DNA from: Gracilinema caldarium
Lineage (GTDB): Bacteria; Spirochaetota; Spirochaetia; Treponematales; Breznakiellaceae
Direction: 5' to 3'
NCBI RefSeq assembly: GCF_029265695.1
Contig: NZ_JAJUHW010000012.1
Coordinates: 1 to 64,000 of the forward strand
Length of the DNA stretch: 64,000 bases
Both the position numbers and the translations under genes were made by a program. Below, piece by piece: positions 43,699 to 52,597 of this stretch; position 1 is the stretch's first letter; every line of letters begins with the position of its first letter. Below the pieces are notes generated by a model. That model was given only the letters and a program-made list of their open reading frames with translations. It was not told where the DNA came from and ran no database searches.

Positions 43699-44928
43699 AT
43701 GTGCCGTACGGTAGGACGTAGCCTTCTAGTGATAGCGGTCCTCCTGTACAGCCTTGGCCTTGTTTTATTTATATCCGATGCCTCATCGATTAATTTTGAC
43801 CTTTGGGCTACCGTAGTTGTTTCCTGGATTTTCTTGGGTATCGCTGGCCTATTTATGGCCCTTGCGCAAACTCTGCCGGGGAAACTGCTTGCCTGGTTTG
43901 GGGCGGTAGCGGCCTATATAATCCTGGGATATTCCATAGAAGCCTACCTTACGATAAAGCTCTGTCTGGCTACGGCGTTCTTTATTATGAGCGGACTTTC
44001 CCTACAATGGCCGGGGAACGTCCTCGGCGGAGGAATCGCCCTCATGCTGTTTGCCATATTTCAGCATCCGAGCCGTATGCTGGGCGAAACCATGCTTGCG
44101 CCTTCGGTGCCCCGGATCGACCGGCCTTCGGAACTTACCTTTATCGGCGTGCTTCTTGCGGTTATGCTGTCCCTATCCTTTATCCGGGCCCTGCTTGATA
44201 AACTAAGGACCGCAGAGGAGACGGTTACCCATTTGGATGTGACCATTGACCGCCTTTCCGAATTTAATCAGGATCTCCAGCGCTATGCCCGCACCGCAGA
44301 CGAAGAAGCAATTACCCGGGAACGGAACCGCATCAGCCGGGAAATCCACGACATTTCTGGCTACATTTTTACCAATATCATTGCCCTCATGGATGCGGCG
44401 ATCAGCATGGGAGGCCGGGATCCTGAGGCCCTTGCCGATTTGCATACCACCGTCCGGGCCCAAGCAAAAGAGGGCCTTCAGGAAACAAGGCGGGCCCTGC
44501 GGGAACTACGGGCCAGCGATACCCATCGGGAACGGGGAATTGCCGCGATATACAAAATAAAAGCTGTCTTTGAACGGGTCACGGGCATACAGGTTGACAT
44601 AGAAGCGGGCAACATGCCGCCCAGTTTCGGCGAAGAAATCGACATGGCTGTTTACCGGGTGGTGCAGGAAGCGCTCACCAACGCCATGCGGCACGGAAGA
44701 GCAAGCCATGTATGGGTCCAGTTTTGGATTATGGAAGATAAGCTGGAACTCAGCGTACAGGATGACGGTCTTGGTTCAAAAGATATTGTTAAAGGAATAG
44801 GCCTATCCGGTATGGAAGAACGGATAAAACATCTGGGCGGAACCATTCGGGCAGGCAATGCCCCGGAAGGGGGCTTTAAGGTACTCGTTCATATTCCTTT
44901 GGGAGCATCCTATTATGGAAAAAATTAA
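43699..44928 (+). CDS. Sensor histidine kinase, NarL-partner type (HisKA_3)
   Basis: 409 residues. Six hydrophobic segments fill the first 170 residues, and a coiled region (about 170-195) leads into RNRISREIHDISGYIFTNI, a HisKA_3 acceptor. HATPase_c has YRVVQEALTNAMRHG and VQDDGLGSKD and GIGLSGMEERIKHLGG. It begins the base after the stop of the SufB-like gene, and overlaps the response regulator by 14 bases, so the Fe-S unit and the two-component system should be on one mRNA. The signal is unknown. Confidence 0.93.
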   Translation: MCRTVGRSLLVIAVLLYSLGLVLFISDASSINFDLWATVVVSWIFLGIAGLFMALAQTLPGKLLAWFGAVAAYIILGYSIEAYLTIKLCLATAFFIMSGLSLQWPGNVLGGGIALMLFAIFQHPSRMLGETMLAPSVPRIDRPSELTFIGVLLAVMLSLSFIRALLDKLRTAEETVTHLDVTIDRLSEFNQDLQRYARTADEEAITRERNRISREIHDISGYIFTNIIALMDAAISMGGRDPEALADLHTTVRAQAKEGLQETRRALRELRASDTHRERGIAAIYKIKAVFERVTGIQVDIEAGNMPPSFGEEIDMAVYRVVQEALTNAMRHGRASHVWVQFWIMEDKLELSVQDDGLGSKDIVKGIGLSGMEERIKHLGGTIRAGNAPEGGFKVLVHIPLGASYYGKN

Positions 44929-45616
44929 GGTAATGCTGGTTGATGATCAGCCGCTCTTTGCCCAAAGTCTGCGGACATTTCTCGAAAATTATGCTACCGA
45001 CATCGTAGTAGTTGGCCTTGCTGAAAATGGTTCTAAGGCAGTAGAACTTGCTCTGGATTTGGCAAAATCCGCCGCTCCCGATAATCCAGAAAGCGGCGCC
45101 CCCGATGTGGTACTCATGGATGTTCACATGCCCATTATGAACGGGGTAGAGGCAACAAGAAGGCTGCGCTCGTATCTACCGGAAACAAAAATTATTATGC
45201 TGTCCACCTATGACGAAGACGATTATGTGCGGGATGCCCTTAAGGAAGGCGCTTCTGGATACCTCCTTAAGGATATTTCGCCCACCGAGTTGATCGCCGC
45301 CATTCGGGCTCTGCGGGGTGGCGTTATGCAGATATCGCCCCAAATTGCGGCAAAACTGGTACATCAACTGTACGATGATTCCAAACCTAAGGCGGAAGCG
45401 ATATCTAAAAAATTTGAATGGTTTAATACCCTGACGAAACGGGAGCGTGAAATTTTTACCTTAATTGCGACCGGCCTTGATAATGAAGGCATTGCACGAA
45501 AACTGAACATCGCTGAACAAACGGTCCGTAACCATGTGAGCATTATTTATTCCAAGCTCGGGGTCAAGGACCGTTTCGAAATCATCCAGCTGGCCAACGA
45601 AATCCGCTACCACTAG
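44915..45616 (+). CDS. NarL/FixJ-type response regulator
   Basis: 233 residues from ATG 44915 with GGGAG upstream. Receiver domain: MLVDDQPLFAQSL, phosphorylation Asp69 in PDVVLMDVHMP, and GASGYLLKDI. The C-terminal LuxR-type helix-turn-helix reads LTKREREIFTLIATGLDNEGIARKLNIAEQTVRNHVSIIYSKLGV. It is the direct partner of the kinase gene it overlaps. Targets unknown, but the adjacent Fe-S genes are the obvious candidates. Confidence 0.95.
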   Translation: MEKIKVMLVDDQPLFAQSLRTFLENYATDIVVVGLAENGSKAVELALDLAKSAAPDNPESGAPDVVLMDVHMPIMNGVEATRRLRSYLPETKIIMLSTYDEDDYVRDALKEGASGYLLKDISPTELIAAIRALRGGVMQISPQIAAKLVHQLYDDSKPKAEAISKKFEWFNTLTKREREIFTLIATGLDNEGIARKLNIAEQTVRNHVSIIYSKLGVKDRFEIIQLANEIRYH

Positions 45617-45654
45617 GCGATCTGTGTGCCATCCGCCCAGCCTCGGGACTGTAG

Positions 45655-45843
45655 CTATTTGAGCGCTTCGAAGCGATCGCAGAAATGGGACCCCTTAGTT
45701 TTTTGATGGTGAACCAAGCAGTTCCCCTCTCGGTGTGTATCAACCTTAAACATTTTTTTATCGCTATAATAGGTTCTCTGGCCTTCCCATTGAATGCATG
45801 CATAACAGCGTTTGACGCCTGCCTTTTTCAGATCCTGTTCCAT
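45655..45843 (-). CDS. Small Cys/His-rich protein
   Basis: 62 residues from ATG 45843 with GGAGG eight bases upstream. It has a CYAC pair, then Cys and a His pair (GNCLVHH) and a C-terminal HFCDRFEALK, a pattern suited to binding one zinc ion. It was not assigned to a known family. The frame continues upstream to 45882 but the longer form lacks a ribosome site. It converges with the response regulator gene 39 bases away. Confidence 0.7.
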   Translation of the reverse strand: MEQDLKKAGVKRCYACIQWEGQRTYYSDKKMFKVDTHREGNCLVHHQKTKGSHFCDRFEALK

Positions 45844-45944
45844 ACTTTTTGCCTCCACGTGTATGCTGTCCTGGCAACACACCAGTTATTGATAATTTTT
45901 ATCATAGAGTGGAGAAAAAAGCGAGAAAAAAAAGCTGACTCAAG

Positions 45945-45960
45945 TGGTACAATAGTACCA
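45945..45960. promoter_or_regulatory. Inverted repeat upstream of the sugar transporter operon
   Basis: TGGTAC-AATA-GTACCA, a perfect 6-bp inverted repeat with 4-base spacer, 130 bases before the substrate-binding protein gene. Possible regulator site. Confidence 0.45.
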
Positions 45961-46032
45961 GCATATTTTATAACTTTTGGGACAAGAATCACTCCCCAGC
46001 AGTCTAAAGTGGACCTACACTTTCCAGGTACA

Positions 46033-46053
46033 CAGACAGTATACCGCTGTCTG
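46033..46053. promoter_or_regulatory. Second inverted repeat upstream of the sugar transporter operon
   Basis: CAGACAG and CTGTCTG, perfect 7-bp arms around a 7-base spacer, lie 36 bases upstream of the ATG and just before TATAAC. A repressor site is plausible; no LacI-type gene is in the window. Confidence 0.5.
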
Positions 46054-46089
46054 AAATCAGAGTCCTATAACTTAAAGGAGGCTAATGGT

Positions 46090-47319
46090 ATGAAAAAGTA
46101 CCTCGCCGTCATCGCCGCGTGTTCTATCGCAGCCACCGCTTTCGCAAGCGGTGCAAACGAACTGGTCATCAATTCTTATATGTCTGACCAGGCACCCAAG
46201 GAAACCTTCCAGAAATTGGTAGATGATTTCCAGAAGAAAAATCCCGACATCAAAGTAACGGTGAACACCACCGCCCACGAACAGTTCAAAACCCTGCTCC
46301 CCAGCTGGCTCACTTCCAAGCAGGCCCCGGATGTGGTTACCTGGTTTGCCGGTTACCGTATGCAGGCCTTTGCCGAAAAGGGACTCCTGGAACCCATTAA
46401 CGAAGTATTCCCCGGCGGTTCCTTCGAAGCCGAATTCCCGCCGGCCTTCAAAACCGCATCCAGCTATAACGGCAATATCTATTTCATGCCCCAGAGCTGG
46501 TACTGGTGGGCAGTGTATTACAACAAGGATGTCTTCGCAAAACTGAACCTGTCCATTCCTAAAACAGCGGACGAGTTTATGGCAGTCTGCGACAAGCTTA
46601 AGGCTGCAGGAATTGCTCCCATTGCAATCGGTGCTAAAGACACCTGGACCGCCGGCGGCTGGTTCGACTACATGGACAGCGCGGTTAATGGCGGCGAATT
46701 CCATGTAAAGCTTACCAAGGGAGAAGTACCCTATACGGATCCCAAAGTAAAGAAAACCTTTGGCTATATCGCGGAATTTGCAAAACGGGGCTACTTTATG
46801 CCCAATGCGGCCAGCTACTCCTGGCAGGAAGCGGCAAACGTGCTGTTCCGCGGCGAAGCAGGCATGTACCTCATGGGACAGTTTATTAAAGACGTTGCCC
46901 CCGCGGATGTTAAAGACAAGATTGACTTCTTTAAGTTCCCCGCCTTCGAAGGCAGAACCGAATATGCTGTGGATACCCCCACTGACGGCTTTTTGATTCC
47001 TAAGAACGCCAAAAACAAAGCTGCCGCAAAGAAATTCCTTGCATACCTTGCAACCGCAGAAGCCCAGGAAATGTTCTGCAAACCCCTCGGCCGGCTCGCG
47101 GCAAACAAGAACGTGGCCGTTCCCAATGCGGATGCAAAACGTGGCCTTGATATGGTCCTCGGAGCAAAGACCGCTATGCAGTTCTACGATCGGGACGCCC
47201 CTGAAGAAATGGCTGCCAAGGGCATGAACGCCATAGTCGATATTATCGCCAATCCCTCACAGCTTGATTCTATCCTTACCGCTCTGGATAAAGAACGGGT
47301 CCGGATTTACAGCAAATAA
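46090..47319 (+). CDS. Sugar ABC transporter, extracellular substrate-binding protein
   Basis: 409 residues with a 19-residue signal peptide (MKKYLAVIAACSIAATAFA) and no lipobox, so it should be a soluble periplasmic protein. It is a family 1 solute-binding protein: LVDDFQKKNPDIKVTV, PDVVTWFAGYRMQAFAEKGLLEPI, YYNKDVFAKLNLSIPKTADEFMAVCDKL and WFDYMDSAVNGGEF. Oligosaccharide transport is typical; the sugar is not known. AAAGGAGG precedes the ATG. A hairpin follows, before the first permease gene. Confidence 0.94.
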   Translation: MKKYLAVIAACSIAATAFASGANELVINSYMSDQAPKETFQKLVDDFQKKNPDIKVTVNTTAHEQFKTLLPSWLTSKQAPDVVTWFAGYRMQAFAEKGLLEPINEVFPGGSFEAEFPPAFKTASSYNGNIYFMPQSWYWWAVYYNKDVFAKLNLSIPKTADEFMAVCDKLKAAGIAPIAIGAKDTWTAGGWFDYMDSAVNGGEFHVKLTKGEVPYTDPKVKKTFGYIAEFAKRGYFMPNAASYSWQEAANVLFRGEAGMYLMGQFIKDVAPADVKDKIDFFKFPAFEGRTEYAVDTPTDGFLIPKNAKNKAAAKKFLAYLATAEAQEMFCKPLGRLAANKNVAVPNADAKRGLDMVLGAKTAMQFYDRDAPEEMAAKGMNAIVDIIANPSQLDSILTALDKERVRIYSK

Positions 47320-47338
47320 CTTTTAATAACAATCGCTT

Positions 47339-47363
47339 GGCCGCTGCCGCCCTGGCAGCGGCC
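47339..47363 (+). terminator. Intercistronic hairpin after the binding-protein gene
   Basis: GGCCGCTGCC and GGCAGCGGCC form a perfect 10-bp stem around a 5-base loop, followed by CTGTTTT. It lies 19 bases after the binding-protein stop and 23 before the permease start. Such hairpins stabilise the upstream message or reduce readthrough, giving more binding protein than permease. Confidence 0.8.
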
Positions 47364-47386
47364 CTGTTTTCCAAGGAGACACACCG

Positions 47387-48271
47387 ATGACCCTGAAAAT
47401 CCATAAAGACAGACTGTTGCCCTGGGCCTTTCTGGCATTACCCCTCACGATGTACCTTGTCTGGGTCATCATTCCTGTACTGCAAAGTCTGCTTTTTAGC
47501 CTTACCTACCGGGACACTATCATGTACGGCCAGAAATTTATCGGTCTGGCCAATTTTGTCCGGCTCTTTCAGGATCCCCAGTTTCATCTTGCATTATGGA
47601 ATAACTTTATCTGGCTCGTATTTTTTGTCGGCATCCCGATTCCCCTGGGCTTGGGCATTGCAATGCTCTTTAACCAGGAATATCCCGGGGCCCGGCTCTA
47701 TAAAACACTGTTCTACATTCCCATGACCCTTTCTTTTGCGGTCATCGGAACCATTTGGGCATGGATTTACCATCCCGATTTTGGCGCCTTGAATACCCTG
47801 CTCCGCGCAGCCCGGCTCGATAGTTGGGCAAAACAATGGCTCGGAGATAAACGATATATGACTATGGCATTGGTAGCAGTCGGCGTGTGGCGGCAGGTTC
47901 CCTACGTCATGATTTTATACCTGGCGGGCCTCAAAAATGTGCCCGAAGAACTGGTAGAAGCCGCAACAGTTGACGGCGCAAACTGGGGGCAACGGTTCCG
48001 CCATGTCATTATCCCCATGCTTGCCCCCGCGACGGTAGTAGCAGTTACCATTTCCATTATCGACTCGCTGCGGTCCTTTGATATTGTCTATGTTATGACC
48101 AATACCAAAGCCCGGGCAGCAGAAGTATTGGCAAGTTATATGTACTCCTCTGCCTTTCACTATCAGGACTATGGGTATGGATCGGCCATTGCGGTCATCC
48201 AGTTCCTGATAACCTTCGGATTCATCGTTGTCTATGTTTCCAACACACTTAAAAACGAGCTGCAGCGCTAA
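47387..48271 (+). CDS. Sugar ABC transporter permease (MalF type)
   Basis: 294 residues with six membrane helices. The EAA motif region reads VPEELVEAATVDGANWGQRFRHVIIPMLAP, which contacts the ATPase. The N-terminal helix MYLVWVIIPVLQSLLFSLTY is typical of this family. AAGGAG precedes the ATG. It pairs with the MalG-type permease encoded next. Confidence 0.95.
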   Translation: MTLKIHKDRLLPWAFLALPLTMYLVWVIIPVLQSLLFSLTYRDTIMYGQKFIGLANFVRLFQDPQFHLALWNNFIWLVFFVGIPIPLGLGIAMLFNQEYPGARLYKTLFYIPMTLSFAVIGTIWAWIYHPDFGALNTLLRAARLDSWAKQWLGDKRYMTMALVAVGVWRQVPYVMILYLAGLKNVPEELVEAATVDGANWGQRFRHVIIPMLAPATVVAVTISIIDSLRSFDIVYVMTNTKARAAEVLASYMYSSAFHYQDYGYGSAIAVIQFLITFGFIVVYVSNTLKNELQR

Positions 48272-48286
48272 AGGGAGGCGACAATT

Positions 48287-49132
48287 ATGACAATGTCTTC
48301 GAATCGGCGGTTTTTATTTAAGTTCGCCTTTTATGTAGTCGGCACTTTGCTTGTAGCAAGCTGGCTCATCCCTATAGCGATAGCATTCTTTACATCTCTT
48401 AAGTCGATGGATGAACTCATGGCGAGCCCTCGGATGTGGGCCCCGCCTAAAAAGATAGTGCTTGGCAATTTTGCAGAAGTTTGGACTAAGGTTGGCATGG
48501 CCCGCTATGTCATCAATACCCTTATTATTACTATCCCCTCGGTGATCGGGGCCCTACTTATTTCAAGCCTTGGGGCCTTTGCATTGGCCTTTTACAAGTT
48601 TAGGCTTAACAAGACGGTCCTTATTGTCTTTATTACCGGGATGCTTATTCCTTTTCAGATGCTCCTGATTCCGGTATACCGCTTTTCGGATGCAACGGGG
48701 CTTATCAACACCTATCCGGGGATTATTCTGTTTCACATCGCCTTTCAGCTTGGTTTTTGCACATTCTTCTTGCGCAATTTTATGAAACAAATCCCCTTTA
48801 GCCTTATCGAAGCACCCCGAATCGACGGCGCAAGCGACTTCTTTATTTACCGGAAAATTGTACTTCCCCTGTCGGTCTCTTCCATGGCTGCCCTGGGAGT
48901 CCTTGAGTTCACCTGGATATGGAACGACCTGCTCTGGTCCCTCATTCTGCTGCAAGTAGACCGGCTTAAGCCGGTTACGCTGGGACTTGCCAACATGCAG
49001 GGAGAGTTCATCTCCAATTACAACATGATTGCAGCGGGCTCAATCATCGCAGCGGGAGCTCCCCTGGTAATCTTCCTGCTTTTCCAGCGCTACTTTATTG
49101 CGGGCCTAACCGTTGGAGCGGAAAAGGGATAA
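48287..49132 (+). CDS. Sugar ABC transporter permease (MalG type)
   Basis: 281 residues, six helices, with the EAA motif around IPFSLIEAPRIDGASDFFIYRKIVLPLSVSSMAAL. GGGAGG precedes ATG 48287 (a second ATG is two codons later). It ends in a terminator. No ATP-binding subunit is encoded in the cluster, so it probably uses a shared MsmK/MalK-type ATPase from elsewhere. Confidence 0.95.
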   Translation: MTMSSNRRFLFKFAFYVVGTLLVASWLIPIAIAFFTSLKSMDELMASPRMWAPPKKIVLGNFAEVWTKVGMARYVINTLIITIPSVIGALLISSLGAFALAFYKFRLNKTVLIVFITGMLIPFQMLLIPVYRFSDATGLINTYPGIILFHIAFQLGFCTFFLRNFMKQIPFSLIEAPRIDGASDFFIYRKIVLPLSVSSMAALGVLEFTWIWNDLLWSLILLQVDRLKPVTLGLANMQGEFISNYNMIAAGSIIAAGAPLVIFLLFQRYFIAGLTVGAEKG

Positions 49133-49156
49133 AGGTAACTTTGTTTAGTAATGCGG

Positions 49157-49212
49157 CCCCCTGCAAGTACGCTAGTACGCCAGTACTCGAGTACGGCTGG
49201 GGGTATTTTTTT
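49157..49212 (+). terminator. Terminator containing four copies of an 8-bp repeat
   Basis: CCCCC (49157-49161) pairs with GGGGG (49199-49203) and a run of seven Ts follows. Between the arms the sequence is four tandem 8-mers starting AGTAC (AGTACGCT, AGTACGCC, AGTACTCG, AGTACGGC; 49166-49197), whose GTAC cores let the loop fold further. It ends the sugar transporter operon. Confidence 0.8.
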
Positions 49213-49258
49213 GCGACTTTTACAAAGAGAAACAGCCACTGAGAGGTACTCTGATGGC

Positions 49259-49477
49259 TTACTTTTTTTTCTGGGCCTGGTCGACCAGGGTGTCAAGAGA
49301 ATCGTCCTTAGCTTCCTTTGCCCGCTTCCGCTCAACAAAATGAAGGGCTTCCTGGGCTGCAATTTGGGCATGCTCGTACCAGATCGTGTACAATTCATTG
49401 TTAATCGTGCTGGGATAGGGGGCTCCCTGCAGGGAAGAAACAAGTTCCACAATAATATCCGATGCTTTTTTACGCAT
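49259..49477 (-). CDS. Small hypothetical protein
   Basis: 72 residues, with a strong AAAGGAGG nine bases before the ATG, so it is likely to be real. It is helical and charged: MRKKASDIIVELVSSLQGAPYPSTIN, then YTIWYEHAQIAAQEALHFVERKRAKEAKDD, ending QAQKKK. Not recognised. An imperfect hairpin (AGCCA, 49234-49238, with TGGCT, 49255-49259) follows on its strand. Confidence 0.75.
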   Translation of the reverse strand: MRKKASDIIVELVSSLQGAPYPSTINNELYTIWYEHAQIAAQEALHFVERKRAKEAKDDSLDTLVDQAQKKK

Positions 49478-49608
49478 TGGCAGCCTCCTTTTACTTATCT
49501 ATTATAAAACATATTTTTTATTTTGTGGTGGACAAGCAGTTAAAACTCAGGAATACTTTATCCAATGTCAAAAGTCGGTTACTTTTGAATTGGATTAAGG
49601 AGGTTTTC

Positions 49609-51114
49609 ATGACCCAACAAAAACGATGGCTCGGCCTTTTTTTTGTTTTGCTTATCAGTCTTTTTTTTGTTTTTCCTGTCGTTGCCGAAAACAGCGCAGC
49701 AAACCCGGTTGCACACCGGCTGCTTGCAAACGGTCTTGAAGTATTTGTCGTAGAAAACCATGCAGTTCCCTTGGCTACCATTTGTGTGGTATTCCGGGGC
49801 GGAGCTTCTGCCCAAGCTCCTGAAAATGCGGGACTCTTTCATCTCTACGAACATATGCTTTTTGCAGGAAACGAAAAATACCCCACCCAAGCAGCCTTTA
49901 CCGCTGCACTAAACCGGATGGGAGTCCCCAACTGGAACGGGGCAACCGGCAGTCAATATATCAATTATTACATTACCGTTCCCTCCAACAGACTTTCAGA
50001 AGGCATTGAATTCTGGTCCTGGGCGGTAAAAAAACCAATATTCAATGAAGAAAAATTAGAGAGAGAAAAAGAAGTCGTCATTAACGAGATCCGGGGGTAC
50101 CATACGGATCCTGACCATATTTTCCAGAATGCACTCCAATCCAGAGCATTTTATAAGTTTCCTTGGCGTAAAAACATAGATGGACCTGAAGAAAATATCC
50201 GCAAAACTACCGTGGCAGATCTGCAAAAGATACAGGAAACTTACTATATTCCCCGCAATACGGCCCTTATGATAGCGGGAGATATAAGACCAGACCAGGC
50301 CTTTGCACTAGCTGAACAATGGTTCGGAGATTGGAAAGGCGGGACAGCCCCGACCATTGCAGAACCTCCCCAGGGCCCCATCCCTGCAAACCTTAAGCTC
50401 GCCTATGCGGACGAAACCTTTTATCAGGGGGTTTCCATGGTTCAGTACCTGTGGCGAGGGCCAGATGTGCTCAGGGAAACAAAGGATACATACACCGCCG
50501 ATGTGCTGCTATTCCTGCTTTCGTCCCCCGTAGGCCGCTTTAAGACGACCCTCATGGAAAAGGGCCCTGGCTTATATGATGAACGGTATATCGATTTTTC
50601 ATACCCTACCAGCCGCGATGGAGGCACCTTTGGGTTCACAACCTATCTCAGAATGGGCATACCCGGTGCTCCTTCTATCCTCTCCCGTTCCGAAGCGCTG
50701 AGAAAACTCGTACTGGAAGAATTTGCCGCTATCGCTGAGGATCCGGAAGGCTATTTTGGCAAAGAAGAACTAGAAAAGGCAAAAACAAAGTTGATAGACC
50801 AAAATCTGCTCTCCATGGAAGTGGCATCTTCCTTTGTAACCGGGACCCTCACCTTCTGGTGGTCCGTGGCAACCACAGATTACTTCTTCTCCTATGAAAA
50901 AAACTGCAAAGCGGTAAGCTTTCAGGATATCAGGGATCTCATTAAAAAGTACCTGACCGGCCCAAATGGGACATCACAGCCGCCCGTAGCTACAGCGGTC
51001 CGCTATTCTACCTCCGATGGCTGGAAAGAAACAGGCCTGCAGTCTGACCTGTCGGCCTATGGCTATCAGGAAGTACAAGAAGAAACTGCCTTCTGGTGGC
51101 AGCAGCAACGATAG
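49609..51114 (+). CDS. M16 family zinc metallopeptidase, exported (active subunit)
   Basis: 501 residues from ATG 49609, preceded by AAGGAGG, with a signal peptide (QQKRWLGLFFVLLISLFFVFPVVA-E). The inverted zinc motif HLYEH (HxxEH) and the downstream Glu in VVINEIRGYH are intact, so it should be the catalytic half of an M16B pair. It is periplasmic or exposed. The next gene, a partner lacking the motif, starts 10 bases after its stop. Substrates would be periplasmic peptides or proteins. Confidence 0.93.
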   Translation: MTQQKRWLGLFFVLLISLFFVFPVVAENSAANPVAHRLLANGLEVFVVENHAVPLATICVVFRGGASAQAPENAGLFHLYEHMLFAGNEKYPTQAAFTAALNRMGVPNWNGATGSQYINYYITVPSNRLSEGIEFWSWAVKKPIFNEEKLEREKEVVINEIRGYHTDPDHIFQNALQSRAFYKFPWRKNIDGPEENIRKTTVADLQKIQETYYIPRNTALMIAGDIRPDQAFALAEQWFGDWKGGTAPTIAEPPQGPIPANLKLAYADETFYQGVSMVQYLWRGPDVLRETKDTYTADVLLFLLSSPVGRFKTTLMEKGPGLYDERYIDFSYPTSRDGGTFGFTTYLRMGIPGAPSILSRSEALRKLVLEEFAAIAEDPEGYFGKEELEKAKTKLIDQNLLSMEVASSFVTGTLTFWWSVATTDYFFSYEKNCKAVSFQDIRDLIKKYLTGPNGTSQPPVATAVRYSTSDGWKETGLQSDLSAYGYQEVQEETAFWWQQQR

Positions 51115-51124
51115 GGGGAATAAA

Positions 51125-52588
51125 ATGAATAAGCAAAAAACCATAATATCATTACTGTTTCTTGGAGCTGTAATTGCATTCTTTGCTGCAAGCTGCGCAT
51201 CTACACCCTTTCCATTGGCCAAGGACACGCAAACCTTTCAGGGAAAAAACCTATCAGCCTTTGAACAAGAAAACCTGAAAAGCTTTACTACCTTTACCCT
51301 ATCCAACGGTATTCCAGTGATAGTAAAACAAAGCAATGCAAGCCAGGTTTTTAACCTATCCCTGGTGCTCCGCGGCGGGAGTCTCATTGCTCGCTCAGAA
51401 ACGGCGGGCTTTGAACAGGTGGCTCTCCAAACCATGGCCCGCGGATCTAAAACCTATTCATACGAAGATATCCAAACCCTGCTCGATGAAATGAGTGCCT
51501 CCATAGGGGCATCCAGTACCTTTGAGTATTCCACCTTTAGTTTAACGGGATTGCAAAAATACATAGACTCCCTCATACCTGTCTGGTCCGATTGCCTTGT
51601 AAATCCCCTTTTCTCAGAAAAAGATTTTTCACAAACTCGTTCCGATGCCCAACTTGCCCTGCAGGGAAAAGAGCAGGATCCGTGGACCAAAACAGCCCTT
51701 GTCATGAACAAGGAATTCTTTGGCAGTCATCCTTACGGTAATGTACCCGAAGGTACCTTGGAGACTCTGGCTTCCATGACGCTCCAGGATCTCACCACAT
51801 GGTATGCCGAGCTTTTTTCTGCTAACCGTATGTTTGTTGTCGCAGTCGGCGCAGTGGACCCCCAAAAACTTAAGAAAGAGCTAGAAAAAAGTATTGGCAA
51901 AATCCCTGATAAGGGTGTAGAACTCCCTAAACCGGCACCCCAGTTTACTGCTTCTTCTCGTTTAGTCCGTGTTGAACATCCAGCATCTCGTGGACTTGCG
52001 TACCTCAGAGGAGATTTTGCGGCCCCCTCGCCTTCAGCGCCTGATTATATGGCCATGAATGTGGGACTTAAAATGGTTTCCGACCTCCTCTTTAATGTGG
52101 TCCGCGATAAATACGGGGCAACCTATTCACCCGCTTCCTATATCCGTGCATTTCCCGCTAACTACGGGTCCTTAGTCATGTTTAAAACCAAGGTTCCTGA
52201 TAAAATTAAGTCCTATATCGATGAGGCTCTTTCGGATTTCGTAAAGGGATACTGCGTTGCTATAGACTCTGCTGCTGCAGAAGATCCTTCCGCACGGGTA
52301 CCCATTGCAGAGGCTCTGCCTACCTACAAGGCCCTCTTTGTGAACGAGTATTATCAAAACCAGCAGACTACCGCCCAGCAGGCAGCTTCCATTATTTCGT
52401 CGGTCATTCTCACCGGCGACTACCGATCCTATCTCAAAGACATGGCTAAAATCGAAAGCATCACCACCGACCAGGTACAACAGGCTGTTTCCAAATACCT
52501 GTTACAGGGAAAAATAACCTGGGTAGTGACCGGGTCCCGAGACATGATAGAATCGGTTAAAGAAACTGATTTTGTACCCCAAAAATGA
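51125..52588 (+). CDS. M16 family protein lacking the zinc motif, lipoprotein (partner subunit)
   Basis: 487 residues. A lipoprotein signal ends AASC (Cys24), so this half is membrane-anchored. The M16 fold is recognisable (FTLSNGIPVIVKQS, SLVLRGGSLIARSETAGFEQVALQTMARG), but FEQVALQ stands where HxxEH should be and the zinc ligands are missing. Bacterial M16B enzymes often form such active/inactive heterodimers. It probably anchors and shapes the chamber for the upstream protease. Confidence 0.92.
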   Translation: MNKQKTIISLLFLGAVIAFFAASCASTPFPLAKDTQTFQGKNLSAFEQENLKSFTTFTLSNGIPVIVKQSNASQVFNLSLVLRGGSLIARSETAGFEQVALQTMARGSKTYSYEDIQTLLDEMSASIGASSTFEYSTFSLTGLQKYIDSLIPVWSDCLVNPLFSEKDFSQTRSDAQLALQGKEQDPWTKTALVMNKEFFGSHPYGNVPEGTLETLASMTLQDLTTWYAELFSANRMFVVAVGAVDPQKLKKELEKSIGKIPDKGVELPKPAPQFTASSRLVRVEHPASRGLAYLRGDFAAPSPSAPDYMAMNVGLKMVSDLLFNVVRDKYGATYSPASYIRAFPANYGSLVMFKTKVPDKIKSYIDEALSDFVKGYCVAIDSAAAEDPSARVPIAEALPTYKALFVNEYYQNQQTTAQQAASIISSVILTGDYRSYLKDMAKIESITTDQVQQAVSKYLLQGKITWVVTGSRDMIESVKETDFVPQK

Positions 52589-52597
52589 GGGATTAAA

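Noticed and set aside
45685-46089. Upstream extension of the sugar-binding protein frame
   Set aside because: It would bury the signal peptide and run over the 62-residue gene; AAAGGAGG marks ATG 46090.
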